DNA of 59,399 nt from the NCBI GenBank assembly GCA_029001845.1, contig JAREWP010000042.1:1-59399 (forward strand). Direction: 5' to 3'. The notes beneath the pieces are model-generated. The model saw only the letters and a list, made by a program, of their open reading frames with translations. It was not told the DNA's origin and did not search any database. Below are positions 25,094 to 32,951 of the stretch, piece by piece. The translations under genes were made by a program, and so were the position numbers. Numbering within the stretch: the first letter of the stretch is position 1; the number at the start of each line of letters is the position of its first letter. The stretch comes from Candidatus Magnetocorallium paracelense. GTDB lineage: Bacteria > Nitrospirota > Thermodesulfovibrionia > Thermodesulfovibrionales > Magnetobacteriaceae.

Positions 25094-27703
25094 ATGAACG
25101 ATAACGATAAAACAGTAGTAGAAGCGGACAAGACAATTGTAGAGGACGACAGGACTATTGTGGAAAGCAGGAGTTCCACTTCTGCTTTTGATCATCAGCT
25201 TTCCTCTACTGTCGGATTGGGACGATTTAGAGACTATATTTTGACAAAGGCCTTTCCCGTTAAGGGAGGGGAATCCGATATCTTTCTTGCAGAAAGAGAA
25301 AGCGAGAAAGTCGTTCTCAAGCTTTACAGATATGGTATAAATCCGGGAGAAGATGTCCTGAGCAAGGCAAAGCAGCTTAGCGAGAAGTTCCCTGAGCATA
25401 TTATATCTATTTATGACCAGGGATATGACAGCCATACGGCCAGATGGTACGAAATCCAGGAATACGCCCCTTCCGGCTCTCTTAAGGAGATTTTGAAGGC
25501 GTGTCGGGACAGGGGAATAGTAAAAACCGTTATTACCGAAATATCGACTGGTCTTGATGTGCTTCACAAAAACGAGATTCTCCATCTCGACTTAAAACCG
25601 TCCAATATTCTGGTAAAGAGTAAAAATCCACTTGATCTCGTATTCACTGACTTCGGCATATCCTCTTTGCTCGATTCGGAGCTGTCAAAAAAGATTACCT
25701 CTGTGAAAGGCACGCCATTGTATTGGTCGCCTGAATCGTTTACAGGCGTTGTCGGTAAAGAAACCGACTGGTGGGCCCTGGGAGTTCTGATTCTCGAAAT
25801 GCTCGCAGGCAGGCACCCTCTGGCGGATTTGGATACAAAAGTGATTATGTATACTCTGTCAACGAGAGGGCTCGATATTCCGAGAGAGATTCCGGGGGAG
25901 TATGTTTTATTGTTAAAAGGATTGTTAACGAGGGACCCTCAAAAAAGATGGTCCTGTGACCAGACAAAGAGGTGGCTTAATGGAGAGGAGAATATTCCTG
26001 TATATTTTTCCGATGAGACGCATGACAATAAGAGATATCGATTCCCATTTGTCGGTCATAACAGAGAGTATTTCAATATGGAAGAGTTGGCGGAAGGGAT
26101 TATAGAGGACGAGGATTCCTGGGAGGAGTGGCAGGAGTATTTGAAAAGGGGGTACATTTCCAAATGGCTTGCAAAAAACGATATTTTGGGAGTCGCAGTG
26201 AGGGTAGATAAAATAATGGAAAGGACCGAGGGTGATCCTGACCTTGCTCTGTTAACGGTCATATATACATTCAGTAAGTCGATTCCCTTTGTATTTTACG
26301 GGAAATTGATTACTCCCGGAAACCTGTATATAACTGTTGGAAAGGTTTTGAAAGAAGAAGCATCTAAAGGAGAGCGAACAATCGTAAACACTCTGTTGGA
26401 CGGCAGACTTTTGTCTTATTACAAAGAGTATCTGCGCCTTACAAAAAGAGAAAAAGACAGCTTCTTCACTCTGCTCGAGGGACTGACAAAAGCGGTTTTG
26501 AACGAACTGGCTGATGAGAACAGAATACGACGTCTGGCTGTTCTCGATATTCTAATCCACTCAGATGCATATATTATTCCTGTGGAGATAAAGAGGAGAC
26601 TTTACGATCATGTTGATTTTATTGTCGATCATATCGATGGTTTTATCAGGAGGGACGAGTACGCCACACTGGTTGAAGAGTATATTATTCCTGATGAGAT
26701 CAAAAGGGAGATAGCAGGAGAAAAGACAAATTCCTATTTTAAGGCCGCCTCCCTGTTAAAGAGTCTGAAAAGGGACGGTTCAATAATAAATAAAAGGAGC
26801 TTCGAGGATTTAACAAGAGACTATATCGTGCCGGCGGAAATAGAGAGGGGAATTTGGGAGGGAAATTTTCAGCAGCATAAAGAGTGCTCTCTTTTATTAA
26901 GATATCTTGAGACAGAAGAACTCCTGATCGAAAAATCGGAATTTGAAGATATTAACAGCCGTTACATTATACCTGGAAATATTAAAAGGGAGATTGAAAA
27001 GGGCGATATCGCAGCATATAAAGGGGGCGCGAAAAAATTTTTGGAGATTCGCAAAAAGAGCTATCTCCTTACAGAAGAAGATATCCTCTCTCTTTGTCGA
27101 GCCGACCCTGGAATTTTTCTCTATCTGGAAGGAAAAAACGACTCTGCCGATTCCAATGAATTGAGCCCGGACAGTAACAAAAAGCTCATTGCAAAGAGGT
27201 GGATAAAAAGATTCAAATCAGACTTGGGGTACTTTTCCAGGTATGTGGCCCTGGCGAGACATAAAAACGGAGTTGTCGATTTATCGTTGTTTTCGGTGTT
27301 GGACATGCTTGATAAGGAACTCGCAATCGTGATCGATAATATAGGAAAAGGCATACCTGTGGAGATTATGGGGTATAATTATGAGCACAAACCTTTTGTG
27401 AGGCTAAAGGGGTATATAGAAGCTCTGAGATCAGGCAAAGTCGACTGGGCGCCCATTGACAGGGAGATTGTAGACGCTTTTTCGTATAACATGGGTTCAA
27501 CCTCAAGAGAGATGGAAATGAGCCTGAGGAAGAGAAGAGGGAAGAGTGCTTTTACTTCTTTTATGTCAGGAGTATTGCTGGGGTTTTTTAATAATAACTC
27601 ATTCATGAGACTGACCCGTGAAATCTACCATAAATACCACAACAGGATAGACGGGCTTTTTTGCAGTTTTAAGAATATCCGATGGGACGGGAATATAAAA
27701 TGA
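25094..27703 (+). CDS. Ser/Thr protein kinase with threonine-motif N-terminus and helical repeat region
   Basis: An 869-aa cytoplasmic protein with no membrane helix. Residues 3-24 hold three copies of D-(K/R)-T-(I/V)-V-E with threonines at 7, 14 and 21, likely phospho-docking sites for an FHA domain. The kinase domain (about 50-295) has the VAIK-like lysine K76, catalytic loop HLDLKPSNIL (H164-D166, Leu in place of the HRD arginine), DFG at 186-188 and SPE at 212-214, followed by WALGVLILEMLAG. Residues 320-480 are helical (WLAKND motif) and unassigned. From 490 to 670 a motif YI(I/V)PxxIKR recurs at 493, 530, 577 and 624, the last three spaced 47 residues apart. It heads a four-gene overlapping operon; the next gene overlaps its stop. 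Substrates unknown. Confidence 0.85.
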   Translation: MNDNDKTVVEADKTIVEDDRTIVESRSSTSAFDHQLSSTVGLGRFRDYILTKAFPVKGGESDIFLAERESEKVVLKLYRYGINPGEDVLSKAKQLSEKFPEHIISIYDQGYDSHTARWYEIQEYAPSGSLKEILKACRDRGIVKTVITEISTGLDVLHKNEILHLDLKPSNILVKSKNPLDLVFTDFGISSLLDSELSKKITSVKGTPLYWSPESFTGVVGKETDWWALGVLILEMLAGRHPLADLDTKVIMYTLSTRGLDIPREIPGEYVLLLKGLLTRDPQKRWSCDQTKRWLNGEENIPVYFSDETHDNKRYRFPFVGHNREYFNMEELAEGIIEDEDSWEEWQEYLKRGYISKWLAKNDILGVAVRVDKIMERTEGDPDLALLTVIYTFSKSIPFVFYGKLITPGNLYITVGKVLKEEASKGERTIVNTLLDGRLLSYYKEYLRLTKREKDSFFTLLEGLTKAVLNELADENRIRRLAVLDILIHSDAYIIPVEIKRRLYDHVDFIVDHIDGFIRRDEYATLVEEYIIPDEIKREIAGEKTNSYFKAASLLKSLKRDGSIINKRSFEDLTRDYIVPAEIERGIWEGNFQQHKECSLLLRYLETEELLIEKSEFEDINSRYIIPGNIKREIEKGDIAAYKGGAKKFLEIRKKSYLLTEEDILSLCRADPGIFLYLEGKNDSADSNELSPDSNKKLIAKRWIKRFKSDLGYFSRYVALARHKNGVVDLSLFSVLDMLDKELAIVIDNIGKGIPVEIMGYNYEHKPFVRLKGYIEALRSGKVDWAPIDREIVDAFSYNMGSTSREMEMSLRKRRGKSAFTSFMSGVLLGFFNNNSFMRLTREIYHKYHNRIDGLFCSFKNIRWDGNIK

Positions 27704-29532
27704 ACCAAAACGACAGGATTACACCCAAGTGGGCCGGAGAAATTGTTCGCTTTATGTCCGTAAAGTCTCAATATATGCTTTGGGGGAATGTGTACGATGT
27801 CTATCCCTTTGAAGCAAGCCACGGGATCATTACTTTACGGATAACCAACTACCTTGACAGTCTTTTATCGGTTAATGGATACAATCAAATTTTCATTTAT
27901 GAGCCCCTTTGCGGCCTGACTCCGATAAAAGGAGAGGGCAGCGTACTTAAAGATATTGCAGGAGAGCAAATGAATGAGGGCGTCCCTTTGCCATGTACTG
28001 TTGTCAGGGGAGGTGACATTATACAAAAGATTATTGAAAACAACAGAGTCTCTTCTGCTGTTATACTGAATTTTGCATCCAGGCTGCCTGACATATCGGG
28101 AAAGGATATGGAAGAATTCTACTATACCATGTTCAGACTATCGCATCAGGCTGTACCTGTAATGGCCGGTGAAAGTGAATACCCCAAATTCAATCTCCTG
28201 ATTTGGATTTTGGATAAGGAAAACGATATCCCTGCCTGGTATACGTTGGACAACCACAAAATAAGGGTGTTGGCGGTACCGAAGCCGGATTACCGGATAA
28301 GAAAGATTGTGATAGAAAATCTTTCTCAGAGGATCGAAGGGTACGGCGAAATGGACGAAAAAGAGAGAAAAGAGGCTCTTTCACTCTTTATCGATCAGAC
28401 CGGCGGTCTTTTGGCTTCGGAAATTGTTTCCATTGTCTCTCTGGCAAGGAGGCAGGGCGTTATATTTCCCGATATCGGGGAGGCATTGAGGATGTATAAA
28501 CTTGGAATTATCGAAAACCCATGGTCCAGGATCGATACAGATAAAATAGAAAAGGCCGAGGAGGTGCTCCAAAGGAGAGTGAAAGGGCAGGGTGAGGCTG
28601 TTAGTAAAGCATCTGATATTATTAAAAGGGCTGTTTTCAATCTGTCGGGCGCTCAATACGCCGGCTATTCACAGAGACCGAAGGGTGTGCTTTTTCTTGC
28701 CGGACCCACCGGCGTTGGTAAAACCGAGCTGGCCAAGGCCGTGACGGAACTTATATTCGGTTCCGAGACAGGATATAAGCGGTTCGATATGAGTGAGTTC
28801 GCAAGAGAGCATGCAGATCAGAGGCTTGTCGGTTCTCCGCCCGGTTATGTCGGTTATGACACAGGAGGCGAATTGACCAATGCAGTTAAGGAGAATCCCT
28901 TTTCCGTGATCCTCTTTGATGAGATTGAAAAAGCCAATCCCCGTATCCTCGATATTTTTTTGCAAATACTCGATGACGGAAGGCTTACTTCCGGCAGAGG
29001 AGAGACTGTCTATTTTTCCGAGACACTGATTGTCTTTACCAGTAATCTGGGTGTTTACGATACAAAAGGGGAGGGACAAAAAAGATCGAGGGTAACTCCC
29101 CTGATGCCGTACAGCGAAGTAAAGGAGAAAATCGGAGATGCTGTTGAGGAGTATTTTAAAACCAATATTGTCAGGCCGGAGATTTTAAACAGGATAGGAG
29201 AAAATATTATTGTTTTCGATTTCATCAGAAGGGAAGCGGCCAAGGAGATACTGGACAGAATGGTTGGAATGGTTCTGGATAGGGTAAGGAAAAATTATGG
29301 CATATCCATAGAGCTCACCATGGAGAGCGAAAAGAGACTGGAACGTATTTGTTGCTCCAATCTTGAAATGGGAGGCAGGGGGATAGGGAACAAACTGGAA
29401 GTGACTTTTATAAACCCGCTGTCCAGAGCGCTCTTTGACAGTCGGATCGAGAGTGGTGAGACGATTATCATAAAGGACATTGAAGAGAGAGGCAGTTTAT
29501 GGAGTCTTGTGACGGAGAGAAGGTCTTCATAA
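27700..29532 (+). CDS. ClpB/ClpA-like AAA+ ATPase with degenerate first module
   Basis: About 610 aa. The C-terminal half is a canonical Clp/Hsp100 D2 module: Walker A GPTGVGKT, pore loop GYVGYD, Walker B ILFDEIE, sensor-1 TSN, arginine finger in RPEILNRIGE and sensor-2 GGRGIGN. The first 280 residues resemble a worn AAA fold (MLWGNVYDV, IFIYEPLCGL, AVILNFASRLP) with no Walker A, and the ClpB middle coiled coil and N-domain are absent. No ClpP-binding IGF/L loop is evident, so a remodelling ATPase is likelier than a protease partner. I prefer ATG 27700, which overlaps the kinase TGA as ATGA; an earlier in-frame ATG at 27682 has no ribosome site. Confidence 0.85.
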   Translation: MNQNDRITPKWAGEIVRFMSVKSQYMLWGNVYDVYPFEASHGIITLRITNYLDSLLSVNGYNQIFIYEPLCGLTPIKGEGSVLKDIAGEQMNEGVPLPCTVVRGGDIIQKIIENNRVSSAVILNFASRLPDISGKDMEEFYYTMFRLSHQAVPVMAGESEYPKFNLLIWILDKENDIPAWYTLDNHKIRVLAVPKPDYRIRKIVIENLSQRIEGYGEMDEKERKEALSLFIDQTGGLLASEIVSIVSLARRQGVIFPDIGEALRMYKLGIIENPWSRIDTDKIEKAEEVLQRRVKGQGEAVSKASDIIKRAVFNLSGAQYAGYSQRPKGVLFLAGPTGVGKTELAKAVTELIFGSETGYKRFDMSEFAREHADQRLVGSPPGYVGYDTGGELTNAVKENPFSVILFDEIEKANPRILDIFLQILDDGRLTSGRGETVYFSETLIVFTSNLGVYDTKGEGQKRSRVTPLMPYSEVKEKIGDAVEEYFKTNIVRPEILNRIGENIIVFDFIRREAAKEILDRMVGMVLDRVRKNYGISIELTMESEKRLERICCSNLEMGGRGIGNKLEVTFINPLSRALFDSRIESGETIIIKDIEERGSLWSLVTERRSS

Positions 29533-30119
29533 ACCTTCTCCACTATCCTGTATATACTCTCGGCATGGGAGAGAGAATAGGGATATGGTTTCAAGGATGT
29601 CTCATAAGATGCAGAGGCTGTATATCGATCCATACTCGGGAATTTGACGACAGATTCAAAATCCCTTTGTCAGAGATCGTGGCGAGTTTGAAACGATTTA
29701 TGTCCCGTTGTCCTTCAGGCATGACTGTTTCCGGAGGAGAGCCCTTTGATCAGGAAAGGGCCCTTTATTTATTATTAAAGGAAGCAAGAGAGATCGGCGT
29801 AACCGATATTGTAGTGTACAGCGGTTACGAATACAGTATCTTACAGGAGAAGTACGGTCATATAATTGAGCTTATCGATGTGATTATAGACGGCGGATTT
29901 GTCGAAGGTTTAGAAAGCGAAGCTTTTTGGAAGGGGTCCGATAATCAGAAGATGATCATGATCACAAAGGAGAGCTCCTTAAGGGAGAAATATTTTCGTT
30001 ATTATGAGAGAAAGGTCGAAAAGAGAGAGCTTCAGATCGTAGAGAAAGAGGATTGTATATATATTATTGGAATTCCTTTGCAAAGGGATTCCCGGAGGAT
30101 AAGAAATGGGTTTTGTTAA
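29499..30119 (+). CDS. Radical SAM / 4Fe-4S activating-enzyme-like protein
   Basis: A 206-aa protein similar to the small radical SAM activases of the NrdG/PflA type. The cluster motif is GCLIRCRGC (Cys34, Cys38, Cys41, the CX3CX2C pattern), preceded by the IGIWFQG block that usually precedes it in activases; SGGEP (78-82) is the SAM-binding GGE motif. There is no adjacent glycyl-radical enzyme to activate. Its place between a ClpB-like ATPase and an FHA protein, with 34-nt and 14-nt overlaps, argues that it serves this operon instead. Its C-terminal 60 residues are charged. Target unknown. Confidence 0.83.
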   Translation: MESCDGEKVFINLLHYPVYTLGMGERIGIWFQGCLIRCRGCISIHTREFDDRFKIPLSEIVASLKRFMSRCPSGMTVSGGEPFDQERALYLLLKEAREIGVTDIVVYSGYEYSILQEKYGHIIELIDVIIDGGFVEGLESEAFWKGSDNQKMIMITKESSLREKYFRYYERKVEKRELQIVEKEDCIYIIGIPLQRDSRRIRNGFC

Positions 30120-30570
30120 GATCTGCCCGGGGTGTAATACTCAAAATCCATCAACTGAAATGATGTGCACTCGTTGCCTTGGTGATATTTCCGGCATAAG
30201 CCCATCGCCGATTGGTCATGATTCTTTGGCGAATCAGAAGAGTGAAGACCGTGAAGGGAAAAGGGGGGCGCCTCAGGACGGAGATTTTCTTCTGTTAGAA
30301 GTTGGAGACGGCAGGGAGATAAGGGTGAAAAACGGAGATATTGTTGGTCGTAAGGCCGTTGGCGGGGATATTATAGATGACTTCAAGTCAGTCTCCAGAA
30401 AACATGCCAGGTTTACCTGTGAAGAGGGCCGGTGGTTTATTGAAGATCTCAATTCTACGAACGAGTCTTTTCTCGACGATGTGAGGATAGAAAAAAACAG
30501 AAAGGTCGAATTAAAAAGAGATCAGAAATTAACTCTCTCTTCGTCATTCGAAACTAAAGTAGTATTCTGA
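30106..30570 (+). CDS. Zinc-ribbon / FHA-domain protein
   Basis: A 154-aa protein. Residues 7-24 form a CPGC...CTRC zinc ribbon; 25-58 are a flexible linker; 60-154 are an FHA domain with the signature GR (81-82), SRKHA (97-101) and STN (117-119). FHA domains bind phosphothreonine, and the kinase at the head of this operon carries three repeated threonine motifs at its N-terminus, so a kinase-FHA signalling pair is a reasonable inference. It overlaps the radical SAM gene by 14 nt and is the last gene of the operon. A short AAAATCGATTTT dyad follows, with no strong terminator. Confidence 0.85.
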   Translation: MGFVKICPGCNTQNPSTEMMCTRCLGDISGISPSPIGHDSLANQKSEDREGKRGAPQDGDFLLLEVGDGREIRVKNGDIVGRKAVGGDIIDDFKSVSRKHARFTCEEGRWFIEDLNSTNESFLDDVRIEKNRKVELKRDQKLTLSSSFETKVVF

Positions 30571-30595
30571 AAATCGATTTTACTCCGTAAATAAA

Positions 30596-30720
30596 CGAAT
30601 GCGCACCGGAAGTAGCAGTGATGTCCTGCCAGAACAAGCTGAAACTCGTAAACTCAAACACCGCCTTGTTCTGGCAGGACATCACTGCTACTTCTAACCA
30701 TTTTCATGCTTTGTTGTGGC
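30596..30720. repeat. CTTGTTTTGGC palindrome family, copy 3
   Basis: Core 30609-30694 is an almost perfect palindrome: GAAGTAGCAGTGATGTCCTG returns as CAGGACATCACTGCTACTTC. Paired changes relative to the other copies (GTAGC/GCTAC here, GCAGC/GCTGC at 10984) keep the stem. It lies about 700 bp from the RAYT gene. Confidence 0.8.
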
Positions 30721-30768
30721 CCGGAGGGCCATGGACGTTTGTCCCGGAAATAGACAAACACAAAAAAT

Positions 30769-30867
30769 GTAGGGGCAGACCTGCGTGTCTGCCTCGGTGG
30801 TGGCGAACGAATAAACACACTGGAGTACCGGCACGCGACCGGGGCGAACACACAGGTTCGCCCCTAC
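30769..30867. repeat. GTAGGGGCAGACC inverted pair
   Basis: GTAGGGGCAGACCTGCGTGT (30769-30788) returns inverted at the right end as ACACACAGGTTCGCCCCTAC. Each arm is itself a small hairpin. It lies between the FHA gene and pncC; the 94-codon frame crossing it at 30618-30902 is not a gene. Confidence 0.65.
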
Positions 30868-30882
30868 GAATCATGCGCAAAA

Positions 30883-31392
30883 ATGTTTACGACAATAGAT
30901 AAAAGCGAAATTGTTGCTTTGCACAATAAAGCAGGGCAGTTGATCGCTCTGTGCAGAGAGAGAGGATTTACTCTCTCCTTTGCGGAATCATGCACCGGGG
31001 GTCTCATTTCGTCACTGATCACATCCGTTTCAGGTAGTTCCGCTGTTTTTAGCGGCGGAATTGTCTCTTACAGTAATGAAGTCAAAAAGAGTTTACTTGG
31101 CGTACTTCAGGAAACACTAAACTCTCATGGCGCCGTAAGTCCGCATACTGCTCTTGAAATGGCAAGAGGCGTAATGGAGTCAACCGGCGCCGATCTCAAT
31201 GCCGCAGTGACAGGTATTGCAGGGCCCGGAGGAGGTTCAGCGGAAAAACCGGTAGGCTTGGTATATATTGCAGTGGCCGGAAGGGATATATTTGAGGAAG
31301 TTAAAAAATTCAAATTTAAAGGCGACAGAGAGAGAGTACGATTTGAAACGGTCAGAGAAACCATAGAATTATTACTGGGCAAATTGTCTTAA
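30883..31392 (+). CDS. pncC: CinA C-terminal type NMN amidohydrolase
   Basis: Removes the amide from nicotinamide mononucleotide to give nicotinate mononucleotide, recycling the by-product of NAD-dependent DNA ligase. The 169-aa protein is the stand-alone CinA_C domain with its motifs AESCTGGLISSLIT, GIVSYSNEVKK and the TGIAGPGGGS block followed by EKPVGLVYIA. The N-terminal MoaB-like domain of full CinA is not present. ATG 30883 follows immediately after a repeat and lacks a good ribosome site. With the genes at 21726 and 22938 the window contains three candidate steps of pyridine-nucleotide salvage. Confidence 0.9.
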   Translation: MFTTIDKSEIVALHNKAGQLIALCRERGFTLSFAESCTGGLISSLITSVSGSSAVFSGGIVSYSNEVKKSLLGVLQETLNSHGAVSPHTALEMARGVMESTGADLNAAVTGIAGPGGGSAEKPVGLVYIAVAGRDIFEEVKKFKFKGDRERVRFETVRETIELLLGKLS

Positions 31393-31439
31393 GAAATTTT
31401 TAATGAAATGCTGGTAACTAGACGTTTTTAATGGCTTTG

Positions 31440-32360
31440 TTATATGTCTTCAACCAAAGATTTAAGTGAATAGGTGTCGTCGAGTCCTGAGATTTTTATT
31501 GGCCTCTTTTCTCTTTTTGCGTTGAAATGGCTCTTGAATTTCATGGAATATTTACTAACAAACCCCTTTGTTCCTATTACAGCGCTGTCGCTGAAATGTC
31601 TTGTCCTGTATCTTAAACGACCTGTTGTTGTCGGGATGTAATCGTCTTTTTCATTAAATTCATTGTTATAGATAAACTCTCCTTCTTCTGAATTTATTGC
31701 ACCTTTCTCATATACATACTCGATATATGCCTCTATCCTCTCCTTCTCGTTCATCTTCTTATACTCGCTAATTCCGAAATCGGATGAAAGAAAATTCTCT
31801 TTGCCTTTATTTTGCACGCGATATCCGAGACTGCTCCACCTGTAGTCCTCCGGTTTGTCAACTATTTTAGCCCTTAGGGGATTCAAATCTATATAGGCAA
31901 GGCAATTTACCAGGGTTTCTCCTTCTTCCACTATTACACTCTTAAACCTTTCTGCCCAGAAATACCCTTTTCTTTTGTGCTTCTTATTGTAATACCTTGA
32001 AAACCTCTGCTTGATATCCTTAATATAGGCTGAAAGGTTACTCAGTCTGCTTTTCAGTTTAAACAAGCGAACTTTGGTTAACTGTCCCTCTTTTCCTTTA
32101 TAATACCTTTCCAGTCTCTCTCTCGCTTCTTCGGAGCTGCATTTTTGGGATGACTTCATCTTTACAAGCAAATGGAAATGGTCTCCCATAACGCAATAGC
32201 CATAGACATCCGTAAAAAACACCGAACTCATCCACGTTATCAAATCGACAAGGAACTCCTTCTCGATGTCCCCAAGTACAAACCCTTCAAGGGCGGTTCT
32301 TGTTATAACATGATAAACCACCTCCTCCTCTTCAACCAGCAATCGAGAAGTCCTCGCCAT
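31440..32360 (-). CDS. REP-associated tyrosine transposase (RAYT, IS200-like Y1 fold)
   Basis: A 306-aa single-strand HUH transposase of the RAYT group. GDHFHLLVKM near residue 59 gives the HxH metal pair, and the helix SRYYNKKHKRKGYFW around 115-130 holds the catalytic tyrosine. The motif ERFKSVIVEEGETLVNCL then leads into YIDLNPLRAKIV and YRWSSLGY, which are typical of this family. RAYTs are domesticated relatives of IS200/IS605 that act on short palindromes. The window contains several families of intergenic palindromes, one 700 bp away, which it might recognise. The last about 100 residues are extra compared with small RAYTs. Its own flanks show no clear terminal hairpins. Confidence 0.85.
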   Translation of the reverse strand: MARTSRLLVEEEEVVYHVITRTALEGFVLGDIEKEFLVDLITWMSSVFFTDVYGYCVMGDHFHLLVKMKSSQKCSSEEARERLERYYKGKEGQLTKVRLFKLKSRLSNLSAYIKDIKQRFSRYYNKKHKRKGYFWAERFKSVIVEEGETLVNCLAYIDLNPLRAKIVDKPEDYRWSSLGYRVQNKGKENFLSSDFGISEYKKMNEKERIEAYIEYVYEKGAINSEEGEFIYNNEFNEKDDYIPTTTGRLRYRTRHFSDSAVIGTKGFVSKYSMKFKSHFNAKREKRPIKISGLDDTYSLKSLVEDI

Positions 32361-32469
32361 AAATTATTAACCTCCATTAGTGCATAGTTTTCAATGTTTA
32401 ACAACTCTTTTTAATTGTACTTAACTAACGTATCCGTTGTCAACTGTCGTCTTGTTCGAATCATGCATT

Positions 32470-32499
32470 TTGTTAATATTGCAATAGAACTGTTATAAT
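32470..32499 (+). promoter_or_regulatory. Promoter of the ArsC-like selenoprotein gene
   Basis: TTGTTA (32470-32475), 18 nt, TATAAT (32494-32499). The -10 box is perfect. It lies about 70 nt before the ATG at 32567, which has an AGGAGA ribosome site. Confidence 0.45.
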
Positions 32500-32566
32500 C
32501 TAAAATTTAATTAGCATTTGAAGTCTCTTTAGCAATTATCCAATTCATTTTTATAGGAGAGCCAAG

Positions 32567-32917
32567 ATGAATAATATCACAATCTATCACAATCCCAGGT
32601 GAAAAAAGAGCAGAGAATCCGTGCAGATTCTAAAAGACAGAGGAGTCGATGTCCAAATCATCGATTACATGAAAAATCCTCTTAATGAAGAGGAGTTGAG
32701 AGAAATCTCCGAGAAGCTGAAACTGCCTCCTGGTGAGTTTATCAGGAGAAAGGAAAAAATATTTAAAGAGCTTGCTCTTAAAGAAAAGTTAGATAACGAT
32801 AATGAGTTATTCAGGCAGATGGCAGAACATCCGAGACTTATCGATCGTCCGATCGTAGTGAGTGGAAATAAAGCTATTCTTTGTAAGCCTCCTGAAAAAA
32901 TTCTTGAAATATTGTAG
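32567..32917 (+). CDS. ArsC/YfgD-like thioredoxin-fold reductase, probable selenoprotein (TGA12 = Sec)
   Basis: From ATG 32567, behind AGGAGA, the frame reads MNNITIYHNPR, then TGA (32600-32602), then KKSRESVQILKDRG and on to a stop at 32915, for 116 residues, the usual ArsC/YfgD length. The family signature is NPRCSKSRE, so TGA replaces exactly the catalytic cysteine. The C-terminal MAEHPRLIDRPIVV and the following NKAILCKPPE block fit the family closely. A 6-bp hairpin with a CGUGCA loop begins just after the TGA, as expected for a bacterial SECIS. I read residue 12 as selenocysteine. Alternatives are a sequencing error or a nonsense mutation; an internal GTG-started 98-aa protein would lack the active site. 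No sel genes are in the window, so the machinery is not shown. Confidence 0.75.
32614..32631 (+). promoter_or_regulatory. SECIS-like hairpin after in-frame TGA
   Basis: AGAATC (32614-32619), loop CGTGCA (32620-32625), GATTCT (32626-32631): a perfect 6-bp stem. The loop begins 17 nt after the TGA, the same spacing as the apical loop in E. coli fdhF, and contains GU, the SelB-contacted bases in known bacterial SECIS elements. Function is inferred. Confidence 0.55.
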
Positions 32918-32951
32918 AGACAAACGCGTCGTCTGTCCGGTTCGTGTTTGA

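Noticed and set aside
25094-30570. Type VI secretion regulatory locus (PpkA-Fha-ClpV)
   Set aside because: Kinase, FHA and Clp-type ATPase fit, but no T6SS structural gene is nearby, the ATPase lacks a ClpV N-domain, and a radical SAM gene is not part of that pathway.
30618-30902. 94-aa plus-strand ORF
   Set aside because: It runs across two palindromic repeats, has no ribosome site and overlaps the start of pncC.
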